Source of the DNA: Oribacterium parvum
GTDB taxonomy: Bacteria; Bacillota; Clostridia; Lachnospirales; Lachnospiraceae
NCBI GenBank assembly: GCA_938022235.1
Contig: CALIEL010000272.1
Location: forward strand, 1-7,256
Length of the DNA stretch: 7,256 nucleotides
Direction of reading: 5' to 3'
Positions 1-6,171 of this stretch are shown here, in pieces. Under the pieces are notes generated by a model. That model did not search any database and was not told where the DNA came from. It saw only the letters and a program-made list of their open reading frames with translations. Each line of letters starts with the position of its first letter. Position 1 is the first letter of the stretch. Both the position numbers and the translations under genes were made by a program.

Positions 1-63
1 CGTCCCTCTTTCTTCCGCCCCCCTAGCCTTCAGGCGCCTCGGCTCGCATTTCATTTTCTCCAT
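1..63 (-). CDS. Possible 5' end of a divergent gene, partial
   Basis: On the minus strand an ATG at 63-61 opens a frame of 21 codons (beginning MEKMKCEPRR) that runs off the window edge without a stop. A GGAGGG-like Shine-Dalgarno lies just upstream; it is very close to the first ATG and better spaced for the in-frame Met at codon 4. The minus strand is purine-rich here, as are the coding strands of all the clear genes, so a divergent gene is plausible. The peptide is too short to assign to a family and is rich in Arg, Lys and Glu. It could equally be a chance open frame in a leader region. Confidence 0.25.
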   Translation of the reverse strand, partial: MEKMKCEPRRLKARGAEERGT

Positions 64-81
64 TTCCCTCCAAATCCCCCT

Positions 82-108
82 TAATATTTTCCGAAAGCCT
101 GTCGATAT
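82..108 (+). promoter_or_regulatory. Candidate sigma-28 (SigD/FliA-type) flagellar promoter
   Basis: TAAT at 82-85, a 15-base spacer and GTCGATAT at 101-108 match the SigD consensus TAAA-N15-GCCGATAT in 11 of 12 specified... positions counted strictly: 3 of 4 in the -35 and 7 of 8 in the -10. Transcription would begin near base 115, giving a leader of about 37 nt before the first rod gene. The context (flagellar and chemotaxis genes directly downstream) is what this sigma factor controls. No comparably good match was seen in the other intergenic gaps, so the promoter may drive the rod-cheC-cheD block and perhaps cheV. Confidence 0.6.
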
Positions 109-151
109 AAGAGAGAAGATTAAAGATTCATGTCTTCAGAAAGGAAAAGGA

Positions 152-922
152 ATGTATCAAGGATTCTATGACTTAGCCTCCGGGATGATTACCCAAAGGA
201 GAAATCTCAACAATATCAGTAACAACATGGTGAATATCCAGACCTCCGGATATAAGAAAGACACCATGGTGAGCAGCACATTTAAAGAAGAAATGATGAT
301 TCGAACCGGAAAATACAATAAGAAGGGACCTGAGGATTTGGCGGTGGCTTCCAGAATCAAGTCCGCATCCAAGACCTATACGGACTATGAGCAGGGTTCC
401 TATGAGCTTACGGACGGAATATACGATACCGCCATTTCCGGAAAGGGATTTTTCGCGGTCAGCACCCCCCAGGGAACCCGCTATACCAGAGGAGGAGCCT
501 TCTCTGTGAATGAAAACGGTGTGTTAGAGCTGGCAGGGGTTGGAAAGGTACAGAGTGAGGAAGGTCACGATATCGTGCTTCCCAATGATAACTTTGCCAT
601 CGATCCGGACGGTTCCATCTTTGATCCCAACAGTACGGGTAATACCAGAACCGTTTACGGTACTATGAAGGTGGTGGATTTTGCGGATTATAACGCTTTA
701 CATAAGGAGGACAATAACCTCTTTTCCACAAACCAGACAGAGCTGAAAAAGCCGGCAGACAGCAGTATTAACTGGAAAATGCTGGAAAAATCCAATGTAA
801 ACATGGTGGATGAAATGACTACCATGATGAGTTCCCAAAGAGCACTGCAAAGTGCGGCACAGATGCTGAGAATGTATGACACGGTAATGGCGAAAGCCAG
901 CTCCGATGTGGGACGAATTTAA
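152..922 (+). CDS. Flagellar rod / hook-basal-body protein, FlgF/FlgG (FlhO-like)
   Basis: 256-residue axial protein of the FlgE/F/G family, a structural subunit expected in the rod of the flagellar basal body. The N-terminal rod motif is at residues 18-36 (NLNNISNNMVNIQTSGYKK). The family core, with DTAISGKGFF and YTRGGAFSVNENG, is at about 92-123. The C-terminal axial helix at 209-256 contains SNVNMVDEM and SSQRALQSAAQM. There is no cleavable signal peptide, as expected for type III export. The ending (MYDTVMAKA, then GRI) resembles the FlhO-type member of the FlhO/FlhP pair of Firmicutes more than classical FlgF. The ATG at 152 follows a purine-rich AAAGGA at 140-145; an ATG at 129 is out of frame. 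The next gene starts 18 nt after the stop, so they are probably one operon. Family is sure; FlgF, FlgG or FlhO naming is not. Confidence 0.92.
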   Translation: MYQGFYDLASGMITQRRNLNNISNNMVNIQTSGYKKDTMVSSTFKEEMMIRTGKYNKKGPEDLAVASRIKSASKTYTDYEQGSYELTDGIYDTAISGKGFFAVSTPQGTRYTRGGAFSVNENGVLELAGVGKVQSEEGHDIVLPNDNFAIDPDGSIFDPNSTGNTRTVYGTMKVVDFADYNALHKEDNNLFSTNQTELKKPADSSINWKMLEKSNVNMVDEMTTMMSSQRALQSAAQMLRMYDTVMAKASSDVGRI

Positions 923-940
923 ATATAAGGAGAAACTAAG

Positions 941-1732
941 ATGAATATGTCCTTCTATGTGGGGGCTCTGGGAGCAGATGCCAGCCAAAAGAAGATGGGA
1001 GTTATTTCCAATAACCTTGCCAATATCAACAATACCGCTTTTAAGCCGAAAAATGCTATTTTTTCCGATCTGATTAACTATAACTTAAACGATTCTCCGG
1101 AAGCAAAGACCGATTTGCAGGCAGAGGCGGGAACCGCAGTGGTTCGTACCAATACGGAGTATAGTCCTGCGGCTTTTCATACTACAGGACAGCCTAATGA
1201 CTATGCTATCGGAAATGCCAATGCTTTCTTCAAGTTGCAGGATCCTTCCTCCGGGGAGATTACCTATACCAGAAACGGACATTTTCATGCAGGAGAAATG
1301 CCGGACGGAAAGTTCTACCTTTTTACAGAGTCCGGAAAGCATGTTTTGGATGAAAACGGAAAGAAGATGCTGGCGGATGACACTGCTTTAAAGGCGATTG
1401 AAGCGGCAGGACAGACCGGTGGAAATACGGCAAATGCCAACAATGCCACCGAGGAAGTAAAGCAGAAAATTGGTGTTTATACAATCAACTATCCGAGCCG
1501 ATTAGTAAATAAGGGCGATAATGAGTTGGCGATTCGTCCGGGAGACCAAAACAACAAAGATTCTGTAATACAGAATCCTGTTTTGGAGTCCGGAACACTG
1601 GAAAGCTCCGGAACCGATATGGCAAAGGAGATGACCAGACTGATTGAAAGCCAGAGAGCCTTTACCTATGCCTTAAAGATGGTTCAGACCTCCGATGAAG
1701 TGGAAGGTACCATTAACCAGCTTAGAGGATAA
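941..1732 (+). CDS. Flagellar rod / hook-basal-body protein, FlgG (FlhP-like)
   Basis: 263-residue second member of the FlgE/F/G axial family, probably the partner rod subunit of the preceding gene. The N-terminal motif VISNNLANINNTAFKPKN is at residues 21-38. The family core with ITYTRNGHF lies near 107-115. The C-terminal helix at about 217-263 has LESSGTDMAKEM, ESQRAFTYALKMVQTSDE and a terminal LRG. The usual SNVD before the C-terminal helix is SGTD here, and an Asn/Ala/Gly-rich stretch at 158-172 looks like a lineage-specific surface insertion. The start at 941 has AAGGAG at 927-932 with an 8-nt spacer; Met3 at 947 would be too far from it. The C-terminal end resembles FlgG/FlhP more than the first gene does. 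Confidence 0.92.
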   Translation: MNMSFYVGALGADASQKKMGVISNNLANINNTAFKPKNAIFSDLINYNLNDSPEAKTDLQAEAGTAVVRTNTEYSPAAFHTTGQPNDYAIGNANAFFKLQDPSSGEITYTRNGHFHAGEMPDGKFYLFTESGKHVLDENGKKMLADDTALKAIEAAGQTGGNTANANNATEEVKQKIGVYTINYPSRLVNKGDNELAIRPGDQNNKDSVIQNPVLESGTLESSGTDMAKEMTRLIESQRAFTYALKMVQTSDEVEGTINQLRG

Positions 1733-1813
1733 TAGCTAAAGACTTACTCATTCTTTCAAAGCAAAGGAACCAAGGAATGGAAGGAAAGAGAATCCAAAGG
1801 AGTGGAGTAAAGA

Positions 1814-2431
1814 ATGAAGATTAATCGTTATGAAGACATGAACCTTCAGGAACTGGATGTGATGAAGGAGATTGGAAGTATAGGAACGGGACATGCAGCA
1901 ACGGCCCTTTCCCAATTACTCCAAAAAGAAGTACGGATTACCATTCCCCAGGTGCAGATTTTGGGCTATAACGGGGCGGTAAAACGAATCGGCGATGAGG
2001 AAGAAATCGTAGGAGCCACTCTGGTGCAAATGTCCGGAGATTTAAACGGTTTGATGCTTTTCCTCTATGACCGAAACTTTGCCAATACGGTTTTGGAAAA
2101 ACTGTTGGATAAGAACTACGACAAATTTGCCGAGATGGATTCCATGGCCTTTTCTGCACTGGCGGAGGTAGGAAATATCGTCATTTGCTCCTACATCAAT
2201 GCCTTCTCGGATTTGGTGCATGTGGACTTAAATCTGTCGGTGCCCAGCAGTACAGTGAATATGCTGGGAGGAATTCTTACCGTTCCCATGGTGGAGTTTG
2301 GCTATGAAACGGATAAGCTGATGTATTGTAATGCGGAATTTGTCATGGATGGCAAAAGTCTTCCCTCGTGGCTTTTGATGTTACCTGATATAAGCTCCTT
2401 GAATACGATTCTGGAAAAGCTGGGAGTGTAA
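1814..2431 (+). CDS. cheC: CheC, CheY-P phosphatase and CheD-binding adaptation protein
   Basis: 205 residues, normal for CheC. It is a cytoplasmic CheC/CheX/FliY-family protein that dephosphorylates CheY-P and binds CheD, controlling the deamidase in the Bacillus-type adaptation system. Two copies of the active-site pattern [DS]-x3-E-x2-N-x22-P are visible. Site 2 is intact: S114, E118, N121, P144. Site 1 has D15, E19 and P45 at exact spacing, but S22 replaces the Asn; the following GTGHAATALS also has His where GNA is common. Site 1 may therefore be weak, with site 2 doing the catalysis (inference). AAAGGAG at 1796-1802 and GGAG nearer the ATG provide a ribosome binding site. cheD follows after 3 nt. 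Confidence 0.93.
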   Translation: MKINRYEDMNLQELDVMKEIGSIGTGHAATALSQLLQKEVRITIPQVQILGYNGAVKRIGDEEEIVGATLVQMSGDLNGLMLFLYDRNFANTVLEKLLDKNYDKFAEMDSMAFSALAEVGNIVICSYINAFSDLVHVDLNLSVPSSTVNMLGGILTVPMVEFGYETDKLMYCNAEFVMDGKSLPSWLLMLPDISSLNTILEKLGV

Positions 2432-2434
2432 ACC

Positions 2435-2923
2435 ATGCTTTTGGAGAAACAGCTCAAGGTAGGGATTGGCGACATGAAGTTAACCCGAGGAGAGGGAGTG
2501 ATTATTACCTACGCTTTAGGCTCCTGTATAGGACTGGCCTTTTATGATTCTTATATCAAGCTGGGGGCATTACTTCATATCATGTTGCCGGAACAGGTCA
2601 ATTTATCGGATCCCAACGTATTCAAATATGCGGATACAGGGATTAGGGAAACCCTCCGGAAAATGGCAGCCTTCGGTATGGTGAAAAGCCGTACCACGGT
2701 GAAAATCGCAGGAGGGGCCAAGATGTTCGAAATCAGCGGAAACGCGGGCTTCGGAAACATTGGACAGCGAAATATTGAAAGTGTTAAAAAAATTCTTCGG
2801 GAAGAGGGAATACAGCTGGTGGCGGAAGACACCGGCGCAAATTATGCAAGAACCATGAGTCTGGACACCGGAACGGGGGAAGTGTTAATACGGACCTACG
2901 GACGGGATGATGTTCGGATTTAA
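2435..2923 (+). CDS. cheD: CheD, chemoreceptor glutamine deamidase
   Basis: 162 residues, usual for CheD. It hydrolyses specific Gln side chains in methyl-accepting chemotaxis proteins and is held by CheC. Catalytic positions are recognisable: T25, C31 in ALGSCIG, and H48 in LHIMLP. Their spacing (6 and 17 residues) equals that of Thr21, Cys27 and His44 of Thermotoga CheD. Other family marks are GDMKLTRG at 12-19, YADTGI at 65-70, IAGGAKMF and GNIGQRNI. The ATG lies 3 nt after the cheC stop, and its GGGAG (2422-2426) sits inside the cheC 3' end, so the two are probably translationally linked. The enzyme looks catalytically complete. Confidence 0.95.
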   Translation: MLLEKQLKVGIGDMKLTRGEGVIITYALGSCIGLAFYDSYIKLGALLHIMLPEQVNLSDPNVFKYADTGIRETLRKMAAFGMVKSRTTVKIAGGAKMFEISGNAGFGNIGQRNIESVKKILREEGIQLVAEDTGANYARTMSLDTGTGEVLIRTYGRDDVRI

Positions 2924-3002
2924 GGATAGATAACAAACTGTAATGCGGGCAAGAGGCTAGTCCCGGGTTCAGGGAAGAACGAAAAGGGAGAGGATTATAG
3001 AA

Positions 3003-3959
3003 ATGAAGAAGAAAAACGAAAAGGAAGGCATTTTATTAGAGTCCGGAACCAACGAAATTGAGATTATGAAGTTTCGTGTTCTGGGAGAGTTTTACGGAAT
3101 CAATGTGGCTAAGGTAAAAGAAATCATGATGACTGAGAAGATTAAGCCTATGCCCCATTCTCATCCTTCCGTAGAGGGATTTTTCAAGCCGAGAGAGCAG
3201 CTGATCACCGTAATCAATCTGGCGAACTATCTGACCGGAGCTACACCGGAGCAGGGAGCAAGAGATCTGTTCATCATCACTCATTTTAATAAAATGATGG
3301 TAGCTTTCCGTGTGGATTCTATTGAGGGTATCAGCCGTATTTCCTGGCAGAGCATCCAGAAGCCGGATCGTACCTTGGCAAATGGTGCAGAATCCGTGGC
3401 TACCGGTATTGCCCAGTGCGATAACCAGCTGGTTACCATCTTGGACTTCGAGAAAATCGTTGCGGAAATTTCTCCGGAAACCAGTATCCAGATTGAAGAA
3501 ATTGAGCAGATGGGTGAAAGAGACATTACCACAGCACCGGTAATCATTGCGGAGGACTCTGTACTTCTTCAGAAGATGATCGGTACTTCTTTACAGAAGG
3601 CAGGCTTTAAGGATGTTAAAATCTTTAACAATGGACAGGAGTGTTGGGACTATCTTTCCTCTCTCAAGAACGATCCGGATCTTTACAGAAAGGCAAATGT
3701 CTTAATCACCGATATTGAGATGCCTATCATGGACGGACATCGTCTTACTAAGCTGGTAAAACAAGATATGCGTCTGAAGAGAATTCCTGTTGTAATCTTC
3801 TCTTCCTTAATCAACGATCAGATGCGGGTTAAGGGAAAAGAAGTAGGAGCGGACGAGCAGCTGACCAAGCCGGAAATCGGCCACCTGGTAGAGGTTTTGG
3901 ACGTTTTAATCAAGCGCTTCTTGGAGTCTGAGCATGCAGGCTTCAGAAATGAAGAGTAA
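3003..3959 (+). CDS. cheV: CheV, CheW-receiver chemotaxis coupling protein
   Basis: 318 residues, the normal two-domain CheV. The CheW-like domain, about 18-160, links receptors to the CheA kinase. The receiver domain, about 178-310, has the acidic pair E184-D185, phospho-acceptor D237 in LITDIEMP, S267 in the switch position and K289 in LTKPE. All receiver residues are present, so phosphorylation by CheA is expected, which in Bacillus contributes to adaptation. The ATG at 3003 has a purine-rich AGGGAGAGGA at 2985-2994. A 79-nt gap separates it from cheD, with no terminator seen, so co-transcription is possible. By eye its arginine codons favour CGT, unlike the AGA/CGA in the rod, cheC and cheD genes, which would fit higher expression. 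Confidence 0.96.
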   Translation: MKKKNEKEGILLESGTNEIEIMKFRVLGEFYGINVAKVKEIMMTEKIKPMPHSHPSVEGFFKPREQLITVINLANYLTGATPEQGARDLFIITHFNKMMVAFRVDSIEGISRISWQSIQKPDRTLANGAESVATGIAQCDNQLVTILDFEKIVAEISPETSIQIEEIEQMGERDITTAPVIIAEDSVLLQKMIGTSLQKAGFKDVKIFNNGQECWDYLSSLKNDPDLYRKANVLITDIEMPIMDGHRLTKLVKQDMRLKRIPVVIFSSLINDQMRVKGKEVGADEQLTKPEIGHLVEVLDVLIKRFLESEHAGFRNEE

Positions 3960-4061
3960 TCAGGAACAATTTCACTGAACAGTATAGTAGTTTGGAAAGT
4001 TTTACGGAACGGCAGAGTATGCCGAGTGGCTTATACTGAACAGTAGAGAATGTTAGAAAAA

Positions 4062-4082
4062 TTTCACTGGACAGAAGTGAAA
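4062..4082. repeat. Perfect 7-bp dyad with 7-nt centre
   Basis: TTTCACT at 4062-4068 is exactly inverted as AGTGAAA at 4076-4082 around GGACAGA. It lies in the last of the four ~31-bp units and overlaps the -35 and spacer of a possible promoter (4063-4091), a position typical of an operator. It could also be a small RNA hairpin. Confidence 0.45.
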
Positions 4083-4091
4083 AGATATAAT
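4063..4091 (+). promoter_or_regulatory. Weak candidate sigma-A promoter
   Basis: TTCACT at 4063-4068, a 17-base spacer and a perfect TATAAT at 4086-4091. The -35 matches TTGACA at 4 of 6 bases. Transcription would start near 4098, just ahead of the terminator-like hairpin at 4109-4160, so it would yield either a short RNA or, on read-through, the mRNA of the secreted protein at 4212. A-rich DNA gives such matches by chance, so confidence is low. Confidence 0.3.
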
Positions 4092-4108
4092 AAGAATTGA
4101 GATGGACC

Positions 4109-4160
4109 AAGGACGGAGGAGCACTTTCAGGAAGAAAGAAGTTCTTTCGTCCTTTTTGTT
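4109..4160 (+). terminator. Probable intrinsic terminator
   Basis: AAGGACG at 4109-4115 pairs perfectly with CGTCCTT at 4148-4154, and the 3' arm runs into CTTTTTGTT. The enclosed 32 bases can form an inner GAAAG/CTTTC hairpin in place of the outermost-loop pairing. It is placed where the cheV transcript would be expected to end and separates motility genes from the secreted-protein gene. The large loop keeps the call below certainty; it may act as an attenuator. Confidence 0.5.
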
Positions 4161-4197
4161 CAATATACTATACATTGGATTTTGAATTGGGTATAAT

Positions 4198-4204
4198 GGA
4201 GGAG
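4198..4204 (+). promoter_or_regulatory. Ribosome binding site for the secreted-protein gene
   Basis: GGAGGAG seven bases before the ATG at 4212 supports that start over the in-frame Met7. A TATAAT immediately upstream (4192-4197) abuts this site. Confidence 0.7.
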
Positions 4205-4211
4205 ATAAGGG

Positions 4212-5318
4212 ATGAAGATTAAAGGATTTATGCAGAAGGAGACAAAGACTCTTTCCCGAAAAGGAAAGGACGCTTTGTCCCGTTGTCGCTTTTCCAAGAA
4301 GGGTGCGGCTTTCCTGTTCGGTCTTTCCGCATTGTGCTTATCCGCAGTGCCTGCCTTTGCAGAGGTCAGTGCTTCAGACGGAGAATGGGTGCAGCAGGGA
4401 GAATCTTGGTATTTTATGTTGGGGCCGAATACTCCATTGGAAAATGAGTGGATTAACTATAATGGGCAGTCCTACCATATCGGAAGCGGCGGCTTGATGA
4501 CCACAGGAAAGTATGTGGATCCGGAAGACAAGACAGAGTACTTCTTCGATCAGGACGGAAGACTTTTGGAAGAAGAGTTTTCCAAGGATGGTAAGACCTA
4601 TATCGGGAAGGAAGGAAAAGAGCTTGTAAACTTCAACAAGTATCGTCAGATGCTTAGAGAAGAGCTGGAAAAGGACAAGACCAAGGACTTCGGAAAGAAG
4701 CAGGCGGTGGATGTGGCGGATCCGGAAAGCTCTGAAAAGACTCTCACCGGAGAGGAAGTTTTTCCAAAATCCTTTGCCTTAATCGATATGGATCAGGACG
4801 GCTATAAGGATCTTGTTCTTTATAAAGAAGCCGTGGAAGAGGGAAAAGAAGAACCGAAATCCGTATTATCCGTTATCCTCTATCAAGAGAAGTTACCAGA
4901 GCAGAAGGGAAGTTCTGTAGCACAAAACAAGGAGAGAAGCCTTGCGGCCCTTTTAGAAGAGGAAGCCAACGGCGCTTATCAGGTAGAACTGAGAAAAAAC
5001 AATTTAACGGGAGAGCCGGTAGTTTATCGGCATAACGGGAACAGTGATTCCATTTTCCGTGTCACAAAGAATGCGGGCTTGGAGCAGATTTTCTCCCTGT
5101 CCACCGGGGCAAATGCCAACGGAGACCCGGAGTATCGTTCCTTTTCCGACAGTATCTCCCAATCCTTGTACCAAAGTGAGCTGCTGACCGTGAAGAATCA
5201 ATACGGGGAAAGCTATCCGGGAAAGCGTTTTAATCTGGATGAGGCAGGTATCACAGAGGGCTTAAAGAACTTTACAAAGGAAGAACTTTCTTTCTATTCA
5301 TCACAGGAAGATGCATAA
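4212..5318 (+). CDS. Secreted protein with cell-wall-binding-like repeats, function unknown
   Basis: 368 residues, not recognised as a named gene. A Gram-positive signal peptide spans about 1-50: a long Lys/Arg-rich n-region to K30, a hydrophobic core at 31-47, and an AFA|EV cleavage site after residue 50. Residues 57-140 contain Trp/Tyr/Gly-rich units (GEWVQQGESWYF, NEWINYNGQSYHI, GGLMTTGKY, TEYFFDQDGRL, GKTYIGKEGKEL) that resemble choline-binding or CW_binding_1 repeats. A charged linker follows. D192-M-D194-Q-D196-G-Y-K-D200 is a DxDxDGxxD calcium-loop motif of the EF-hand/dockerin or FG-GAP kind. The rest to 368 has no motif I know. There is no LPXTG anchor or second membrane segment. It is probably exported and wall-associated (inference). 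It lies between a terminator and parA, 70 nt upstream of the latter. Confidence 0.88.
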   Translation: MKIKGFMQKETKTLSRKGKDALSRCRFSKKGAAFLFGLSALCLSAVPAFAEVSASDGEWVQQGESWYFMLGPNTPLENEWINYNGQSYHIGSGGLMTTGKYVDPEDKTEYFFDQDGRLLEEEFSKDGKTYIGKEGKELVNFNKYRQMLREELEKDKTKDFGKKQAVDVADPESSEKTLTGEEVFPKSFALIDMDQDGYKDLVLYKEAVEEGKEEPKSVLSVILYQEKLPEQKGSSVAQNKERSLAALLEEEANGAYQVELRKNNLTGEPVVYRHNGNSDSIFRVTKNAGLEQIFSLSTGANANGDPEYRSFSDSISQSLYQSELLTVKNQYGESYPGKRFNLDEAGITEGLKNFTKEELSFYSSQEDA

Positions 5319-5375
5319 GAAAAATCTTTTCCCTAAACATGCTGTTTCGTTTGCTTAGTCAGGATTTTTTGATGC

Positions 5376-5391
5376 AGGGAGGTTCATTTTG
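5376..5391 (+). promoter_or_regulatory. Ribosome binding site fixing a TTG start for parA
   Basis: AGGGAGG at 5376-5382 lies six bases before TTG at 5389-5391. The nearby ATG at 5372 is out of frame, and the ParA fold needs the first beta strand (SIIITVSNQKGG) that follows the TTG directly. TTG is therefore the supported start. Confidence 0.8.
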
Positions 5392-6171
5392 TCAATCATT
5401 ATCACAGTATCCAATCAAAAGGGAGGCGTAGGAAAAACCACCACCTCGGCAGCCATCTGCGCAGGACTGGCAGACCGGGGAGCGAAGGTTTTGGGCATTG
5501 ATTTAGACCCACAGGGAAACTTAGGCTTTTGTATGGGCTTAGAGGGAAGCAACCCCACCACCATATTGGATGCCTTACAGGGCAAGGTTCGGGTGCAGCA
5601 GGCGATTCGTCGGCTGAAGAAATGCGATATTTTACCCTCCGACATTTCTCTTTCCACCACAGGACTGGAAAAGCTGGCGCCCGGAAAGCGGGAAGTGGCT
5701 TTGAAGGAAATGCTGCAACCCCTGATGGATTACTATGATTATGTGGTGATTGATACTCCCCCGGCATTGAATTTATTAACCATCAATGCCTATGCCGTAT
5801 CGAATTTCTTAATTATTCCCATGTCCTCTGATATCCTGTCTTTGGTAGGATTGTCACAGCTAAGGGAAACCATTGATACGGTAAAACAGGGGCTTAATAA
5901 GGATTTAAAGGTCTTAGGGATTCTTTTGAACAAGTTTGACAAGAGAACCACTTTGGCAAGAGACGTGGAGGAAATGGCAGGAGGCCTAGCGGAACAGATT
6001 TCCACCAAGGTTTTCGAAACGAAGATTCGTCCCGGAGTGGCCATTGCGGAAGCGCCGGCTCATGGGGAAGATATCTTTTCCTACAACAAACGTTCTCCTG
6101 CGGTAACCGATTACGCAAGATTTATTGAGGAAATCGCAGAGGATATCCATTTAAGAGAGGTGATCGGATAA
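5389..6171 (+). CDS. ParA/Soj-type P-loop ATPase (orphan, no parB adjacent)
   Basis: 260 residues, typical of chromosomal ParA/Soj. These ATPases dimerise on ATP, bind DNA non-specifically and move or space a cargo when a partner stimulates hydrolysis. The deviant Walker A KGGVGKTT is at 11-18 (signature K11, catalytic-loop K16). Walker A' with GIDLDPQGN is at 36-44, and Walker B VVIDTPP at 119-125. The C-terminal part has EAPAHG, FSYNKRSPAVTDY and an amphipathic end, as in Soj. All ATPase motifs are intact. No parB or parS-like site is seen; instead the stop overlaps the start of a ComFB-domain gene, which is the likely partner. MinD and FlhG are less likely, as the C-terminal membrane-targeting helix is not evident and the EAPxxG region is Soj-like. 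Cargo is unknown. Confidence 0.93.
   Translation: MSIIITVSNQKGGVGKTTTSAAICAGLADRGAKVLGIDLDPQGNLGFCMGLEGSNPTTILDALQGKVRVQQAIRRLKKCDILPSDISLSTTGLEKLAPGKREVALKEMLQPLMDYYDYVVIDTPPALNLLTINAYAVSNFLIIPMSSDILSLVGLSQLRETIDTVKQGLNKDLKVLGILLNKFDKRTTLARDVEEMAGGLAEQISTKVFETKIRPGVAIAEAPAHGEDIFSYNKRSPAVTDYARFIEEIAEDIHLREVIG

Larger units (their letters stand above)
3969..4091 (+). repeat. Four diverged ~31-bp tandem units with an ACTGRACAG core
   Basis: Cores begin at 3974 (ACTGAACAGTA), 4004 (ACGGAACGGCA, degenerate), 4035 (ACTGAACAGTA) and 4066 (ACTGGACAGAA), at steps of 30, 31 and 31 bases. Units 1 and 4 share ATTTCACTG. Units 1 and 3 share the 11-base core and much of the A-rich 3' half. The core TACTG-AA-CAGTA at 4034-4045 is itself a palindrome. 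The step is close to three DNA turns. The array follows the cheV stop directly. It could be a set of protein-binding sites, a decayed tandem repeat, or part of a dispersed repeat; the sequence alone does not decide. Confidence 0.55.

Noticed and set aside
1733..1813. Regulatory hairpin or sigma-28 promoter before cheC
   Set aside because: ATTCTTTC and GAAAGAGAAT pair only with a bulge, and TAAA at 1737 has no GCCGATAA-like element at the right distance.
2924..3002. Promoter or terminator between cheD and cheV
   Set aside because: No sigma-A or sigma-28 match and no hairpin with T-tract; only the cheV ribosome binding site is supported.
3969..4091. CRISPR-like array
   Set aside because: Units are diverged along their whole length, with no constant repeat alternating with unique spacers and no cas genes.
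3969..4091. Partition centromere (parS/parC iterons) for the nearby parA
   Set aside because: No parB or DNA-binding partner gene is present, the repeats lie 1.3 kb upstream across another gene, and the partner gene has no recognisable DNA-binding domain.
4175..4197. TATAAT at 4192-4197 with TTGGAT at 4175-4180 as a promoter for the secreted-protein gene
   Set aside because: The spacer is only 11 bases, and a start point about 7 bases after TATAAT would fall inside the Shine-Dalgarno. TATACA at 4169-4174 gives 17 bases but the same start-point problem.
5333..5371. Possible terminator between the secreted-protein gene and parA (CTAAAC, GTTTGCTTAG, then TTTTTT)
   Set aside because: Pairing is short, interrupted and AT-rich; not convincing as an intrinsic terminator, so co-transcription with parA stays open.
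5402..5767. 121-codon minus-strand open frame inside parA
   Set aside because: Antisense shadow of the intact ParA frame; low-complexity Pro/Ser/Trp-rich product with no family resemblance.
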